Shown here piece by piece: positions 58,086 to 64,000 of a stretch of DNA of 64,000 nt; positions within the stretch are counted from its first letter, which is position 1, and each line of letters opens with the position of its first letter. A program made the position numbers and the translations under genes. The stretch spans positions 10,718,001-10,782,000 of the forward strand of contig NC_085085.1 in assembly GCF_963422355.1 (NCBI RefSeq), given 5' to 3'. The notes under the pieces are model-generated. The model did no database searches, was not told the origin of the DNA, and saw only the letters and a list, made by a program, of their open reading frames with translations. Origin of the DNA: Corticium candelabrum (taxonomy: Eukaryota; Porifera; Homoscleromorpha; Homosclerophorida; Plakinidae).

Positions 58086-58412
58086 TTCTACACATGGTTA
58101 CACCCTGCCTACCTTTACGAATCCATCTATTTTGAGTGTGACGTCACACAGGCAAGTAGACAGGTAACTCTATATTGAGGAGTTACCCCACTGGCATGAA
58201 TGCTGTAGGCGATATGATGCGGTGAGAGAGCCCAAACACTAAGCACGCGTGAACGCCCAGGTCTGTGTATGCGACTGTGAAACAAAGCTATCAAAGACTG
58301 TCAGAGCCAACTCGGCGGTCTCTCTGTTATTACAATTTAATTTAGACGTCTCTACTTCTCAAACTCTACGGTATATCTGTACAGTCACAACTTCCTCTAG
58401 TAATGAAATTGC
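58086..58412. other. Interval between esterase-like gene and NK5/6/7
   Basis: About 330 bp; it must contain the NK5/6/7 3' UTR and the promoter of the esterase-like gene. No AATAAA is evident. A short run GTGACGTCACA near 58139 is a perfect CRE-like palindrome (TGACGTCA) about 55 bp upstream of the esterase-like ATG. Confidence 0.45.
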
Positions 58413-59559
<1,147 letters not shown>

Positions 59560-60004
59560 GGAGCGAAGAGCGTCGTCGGGTGAACTGGCGAAAACGAGCT
59601 CACCAAAGAGCTTTTATCACCCAATGTGTTTGCGCGGTAGCAGCTATCTGGTGCTAATGAGTAAATCGAGTCTACGATTTGCATACTATGTACAACACAC
59701 CATTGGCTAACGATAGGATCATTGAAACATCTGCGCTCCTTCCGATCGCCGCAGCTATTAACACTTCCTCATTACTCGTCGTCGATTGGCTACTTTCGAA
59801 GCAATCAATGTAGGATCGGGATGACCTAGGGCGATCAGTTAACTTCTAATCACCATCACTGGCCATTTAATCACAATCAAATAAACATTTGGTAAATCAA
59901 TGCTTCAAGTACAGTGTTAGTTTAAGTACCAATTAGTCTAGACACGCGCAGTGGTTCGCGAAGCAGCCCACGCGGTCGAAAGTAAGAACGAGAAAAGCGC
60001 TTAC
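59560..60004. promoter_or_regulatory. Upstream region of NK5/6/7
   Basis: About 450 bp 5' of the NK5/6/7 ATG with homeodomain-like TAAT words (TCTAATCAC, CATTTAATC, CCAATTAGTC). No coding evidence. Promoter content is inferred from position only. Confidence 0.35.
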
Positions 60005-60118
60005 ATCATCGCAGAAAGCAAGATCGAGGTGACGAACAACGTGTCCTGGAGACGCCCGTAGAGCGTGAGTGCTAAAGCTCAATGCCATCGCAATCGTTAG
60101 CACTCTTTGAGCATTCAT
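60005..60118 (-). CDS. Possible signal-peptide first exon
   Basis: ATG followed by NAQRVLTIAMALSFSTHALRA, a plausible signal peptide with cleavage near residue 22. The exon ends CGATGAT|GTAAGC, a good donor, after 38 codons in phase 0. No second exon was recognised between here and the NK5/6/7 gene. It could belong to a small secreted protein, could splice over NK5/6/7, or could be chance. Confidence 0.25.
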
Positions 60119-62523
60119 GACCTGTCCGTATCAGACCAGTCCGCTATCGGTTCCCCTCAGGCACAGTATGCAGCTGTGTGAACACGCGCTCCAATGACAC
60201 CTTTACTGCAGTGGTCAGATGAATACGTCGCGATCGTCTCTTACTAGATCGTTAGTCTGTAGAGCCACCTTTGCGTGACTATTACATTCCACCTAATGCA
60301 CACCCTCCCTCGCCCGAGTTGGCTCCCGACCCGGTGCAGACGACCGGTCTATTTGCAAAAACAGCGGATTCTCGAATGTTGCAATGCACTGATCACTTGC
60401 CGTAATTAGGGCGGGGTGATGAGCAATTAGAATGGATACTTATCAGTCTTGCTTGTTTACGACTTCACCTCAATGACTTTCTTAAACAGATGCTCGCTAG
60501 TTGAGAAGCGCCTTTCTGCGACATCCGACAGTGCAACTCGACACACAACCGTGGGGTACAACCGCATATGCACGTGGCGAACCCCCAACTCCCACCACGC
60601 ACTTTCCACATCCTGCCTGGCAAATTCTCTAGTTTTCTCTTTGACTAAACCTACTCAAAGCACCAAAATCAATTTCTAGTACATATACTTACACCAAAAT
60701 TTCCCGATAGCATACGAAAGTGACTTATGTGTAAACTAAAAGTTCATACTAAACTGCATGTCCCAACAATATGAATTAGTGAATTGCACTAATGATGAAT
60801 TTATGCTTGATGCTAGAGACTTGGAAACATGGTGGCAAGCAGCACGGCCGAACATGCTATAGCGACTAGCATGAGAGTCAAATATGCTGGCTGTTGGTCT
60901 CCGGCAGAGTGGGCTGTGCGAGTTGAGTTACCTAGCACAGCAGAAGCCAAAGCAAAATAAGATTGTGCTCCTCACTGCCTTGGGCAGTAGGTAATACACA
61001 TATGTACCAGTCACTATTCTATGACAATATTGAAAGGTATCCTGAAAACAATCTGGCTAATTCAACACACTGTTCCTTACATAGAACTGCACCAGACATG
61101 TGGTGCCCCTTATGATGATAGGGTCAGTCAAATTAAATGCTCTACTGGAATGAACCACTAATTTTACAAAGTAACACATGCATGTGGCCAGCTGGGAAAG
61201 ACATCTAAGTATCATGCCAGCAAACGCTCAACACAGAAAAAGAATAAGGAAGAAAGCACCTCAGACAGAGAATGTGCGTCTATAGGACAATCGACCATCT
61301 ACAATTGGGCATCCTGTAGTCGGTACAAGGTTAATTACAATAAACCTAGCTGCTTCAAATAGCCTGCTTTAGAGACAATGGATAATAACAATATGTGCAA
61401 TTCCTTACCTAAACAAAAATCTAATAAGATGACATAGCTCCAAGAATTGAACACTTTATGACTTCAAGAAGGAAGTGGAATCTATTGGGATGCACACTTA
61501 GCCTAGCAGACCCAACCACATTAGACCTCTGTTACTGATGATTAAATGGATATGGGAACCAAGTGCAGTTAGCTCTCATTACCACAATTAGGCGCCATCA
61601 TCTACATGTAGACATGGACCACAGCAGCTACTAGAAGATAAATGATCTTGTGTTGCAGAAGTCTGACATGTAATACTACAGATAGAACATGCAGCAAGCA
61701 ACTGCCTAAATCTAAACAACCACATCTTCATTGGAATACAACATGCAAGCAACTCGTACAAAAAAGAGAAAGTAAGATTGAAAGAAAGTCATAAGAATGA
61801 TAATTTCATTACATCTTACTGATGGCATGCAACTTTCATGACTGGCTCTCAAGACACCAGTATAAATAGGTGCCACTTTCTGTACTATTCGGAAAATAGT
61901 AAATATACAGCAAGGCTGTCCCCATAAAATATTTATTGCTCTCCCACAGAGGCCACAGATATAAGTATATAGAACGAGATAACATTTATCAACAAAAGCA
62001 ACTGACTCTAAATTGGTGTAAATACAATAAACGCAAAAATTGAGTTTAATTAACACTTTCAACAAACAGTGGAAGCCTTGGCCACACAACCCCTTGTGCC
62101 AAGATAAATTCGTATCCAGAACATCAGTCACACCCCTCCATGGGAATTTACTTGGAAAGTTTCTATATGCAGGGAAAAGATATGTAATTACTCCATAATA
62201 ATTATTAAACTAAATGTTATTCCAAGTAGCCATTCAGACCATCAGTTACAGCCTTCCAAAAAAGTTGGAAAGTTTCCTATCGTTAGTAGAAAATTCTCAT
62301 TACTCAATAATTAAACTAATTGTTACACTCAGGTCTTACAGTACAACGTCAAAAATAAGAACACCAGACAACTGAAACAAACAGTTAAATTTGATCACCC
62401 TATGTAGCCACGCCCAGCTTTAAAGTTTAGAAGGCACAAGATAATGGATTGTTATTTTACTACTAAGGTTCAATATCACAGTTACTGTACTTCATGTGTT
62501 CATGGACCTTATCTGATACTTCC

Positions 62524-62894
62524 CATACAACCACAGAGCTCTTATTAGAATATTGTGGGACAATGTGCCTTTGTACAGTGTGGTTATAGGAAATACAGTG
62601 GAAGCCAAGGAATACCCAGGAGGATCAAAGACAAAGGAAGCCATTACCGATAGCCATGTTTCTGATGCTGATTTGGTTACTTCCTTCACAGACAGCTTTT
62701 CAGGTGGCAACTGCTCTCATGCATCAGTTACATATGCTGTAAACTTTCACAACTCTAGCTATCAATATCTTCCTTTCAAGTTTGTCTTCAATTCTTCAAG
62801 GAATTCCATGGTTTCTACCCTACATACCCTAACCACACTATACAAAGGCACATAACACCAAACGTTCTTATATAAGAGCTCTGCTGTTGTATGC
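62524..62894. mobile_element. Inverted-repeat element (about 0.37 kb)
   Basis: CATACAACCACAGAGCTCTTAT at the left and CATACAACAGCAGAGCTCTTAT, inverted, at the right. Pairing resumes over ATGTGCCTTTGTACAGTGTGG and its inverse. Arms total about 110-120 bp with gaps. Non-coding. Confidence 0.7.
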
Positions 62895-62960
62895 GAGGCA
62901 ATACGGTACTTTGTTAGCCATACAGTGTATTGTACTCCTGTTTTCAAAAGTTACATAATC

Positions 62961-63045
62961 ACTGATACGGTGTACTATTGATACAGTGTACTATTGATAC
63001 AGTGTACTATTGATACAGTGTACTATTGATACAGTGTATTATCAA
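62961..63045. repeat. 16-bp tandem repeat, about 5 copies
   Basis: Unit TGATACAGTGTACTAT repeated with one or two substitutions in the first and last copies. Confidence 0.9.
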
Positions 63046-64000
63046 ACTTCAGAATTACAAAGCATTTCATAACTATGAAGACCCCAATTTCCTGATGTGT
63101 TCAAATCTCTGAAGTTCTACTGTATTAGAATAGTCATGCATAGTTATTCTAAACACAAAAAATGATTCCTTTCTTAACTAAAAAACACAGACTTTCCACA
63201 TTAATTAAAGTATATCAAACGAAAAACCCTCATCAAAATATTCTTTGAAAAACTAAAGTTTTACGAAGATATATTACAGAAAGACTTGAGAACAAGATTG
63301 AAGAAAGAAAGATTGAAAACAAAAAACCAAAAACAAATATATACAACTGCAAAAACAATTGCTCCTCAATAGTGGCATCAAACTTACAACATTACTGCAC
63401 TTACCACCATTACTTTGTCCTGCATTTCTTGGAAGTACAAACTGCATGAAAATTGGCTAAAAAAATCAACTGTGGGTAAAAATAAAGCCAACCAAGTTAC
63501 TTTATGAAACTGTGCAGGTCTACTGCTACAGCTGTTACCAATTCCTCTTCAAATCAATCCACAAACAACCAGCCAATTCATCCCAAATCCATCCAGGTAA
63601 GAACAACACATGTAATTTCATATCATAATAAATCACAACATTTTTAGTAGTTCATCTCTACACTTAGTTCACAACAACTATCAGACATGCAGTAATCAAG
63701 GATAACCAATGTCACAACAACACAACCAAGCTAATACACACTCTGCTCCTTTCATACTCTGGGTCATAAACCTCCCATTTGTTTCTATTGTTAACAGGAC
63801 ATTCCTTTATTCAAATGACACTGATGTTGCAGGCTAGCTTGTGTTCTAGATGCATAAGTTGGACGGTATGTCTTGACATAGTCCCACACTAGATAACTGT
63901 ATCCACAGATAATAACTAGCAAGTGTTGGTTAAGTGACCACCTAATGTACGCCTACAAGAGAAAGTGTAACACCAGTCCCTTTGATGCATAAATCTTTTG

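Larger units (their letters stand above)
60119..64000. other. Right-end region with no recognised gene
   Basis: AT-rich from about 60.7 kb. Scattered short frames without splice context, one inverted-repeat element and one short tandem array. I see no protein family, RNA gene or CRISPR-like structure. Confidence 0.5.

Noticed and set aside
62961-63045. Regular 16-bp repeats that might suggest a CRISPR array
   Set aside because: Units are directly adjacent with no spacers, and the genome is animal.

Overview
This window is nuclear DNA of an early-branching animal, most likely a sponge. The evidence is: genes split into many short exons with GT-AG (and two GC-AG) introns; microsatellites and small inverted-repeat elements; metazoan-only families (prominin, TACC, Msx); and three NK-class homeobox genes within 30 kb. 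One of these has a homeodomain intermediate between NK5, NK6 and NK7, as in the undivided NK5/6/7 genes known from sponges. The phylum is an inference, not read directly from a marker.

Layout, left to right. 1.0-10.6 kb (-): a 16-exon TACC gene (centrosome/spindle adaptor), with introns holding several inverted-repeat elements, three of them next to TTAA-like sites. 10.9-15.7 kb (-): a complete 15-exon V-ATPase subunit B gene with two GC-AG introns. 15.7-18.0 kb: intergenic, with CA arrays and a Tc1/mariner-type miniature element. 18.0-29.4 kb (-): a complete 19-exon prominin gene. 29.4-30.1 kb: a short divergent promoter interval. 30.1-31.4 kb (+): Msx, two exons. 31.4-39.3 kb: intergenic, with a 65-unit CA array, a hAT transposase fragment and a 0.55 kb inverted-repeat element. 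39.3-40.1 kb (+): NK2/3/4, two exons. 41.1-55.8 kb (-): a GPAT3/4-type glycerol-3-phosphate acyltransferase with one 11.4 kb intron. That intron contains exons of an unrecognised same-strand gene, a long palindrome and a decayed transposon with long inverted arms. 56.3-58.1 kb (-): an intronless 582-residue membrane-anchored protein with an esterase-like fold that lacks the nucleophile serine. 58.4-59.6 kb (-): NK5/6/7, two exons. 59.6-64 kb: no convincing gene except a possible signal-peptide exon.

The homeobox genes are presumably DNA-binding repressors or activators; each carries an EH1/TN-like Groucho-binding motif, degenerate in NK5/6/7. The other genes are housekeeping or membrane functions that happen to be linked. 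Exon models were built by hand from splice sites, reading-phase continuity and remembered family alignments. For V-ATPase B, prominin, TACC, Msx, NK2/3/4, NK5/6/7 and GPAT the summed exon lengths are whole numbers of codons. No expression data or database search was available.
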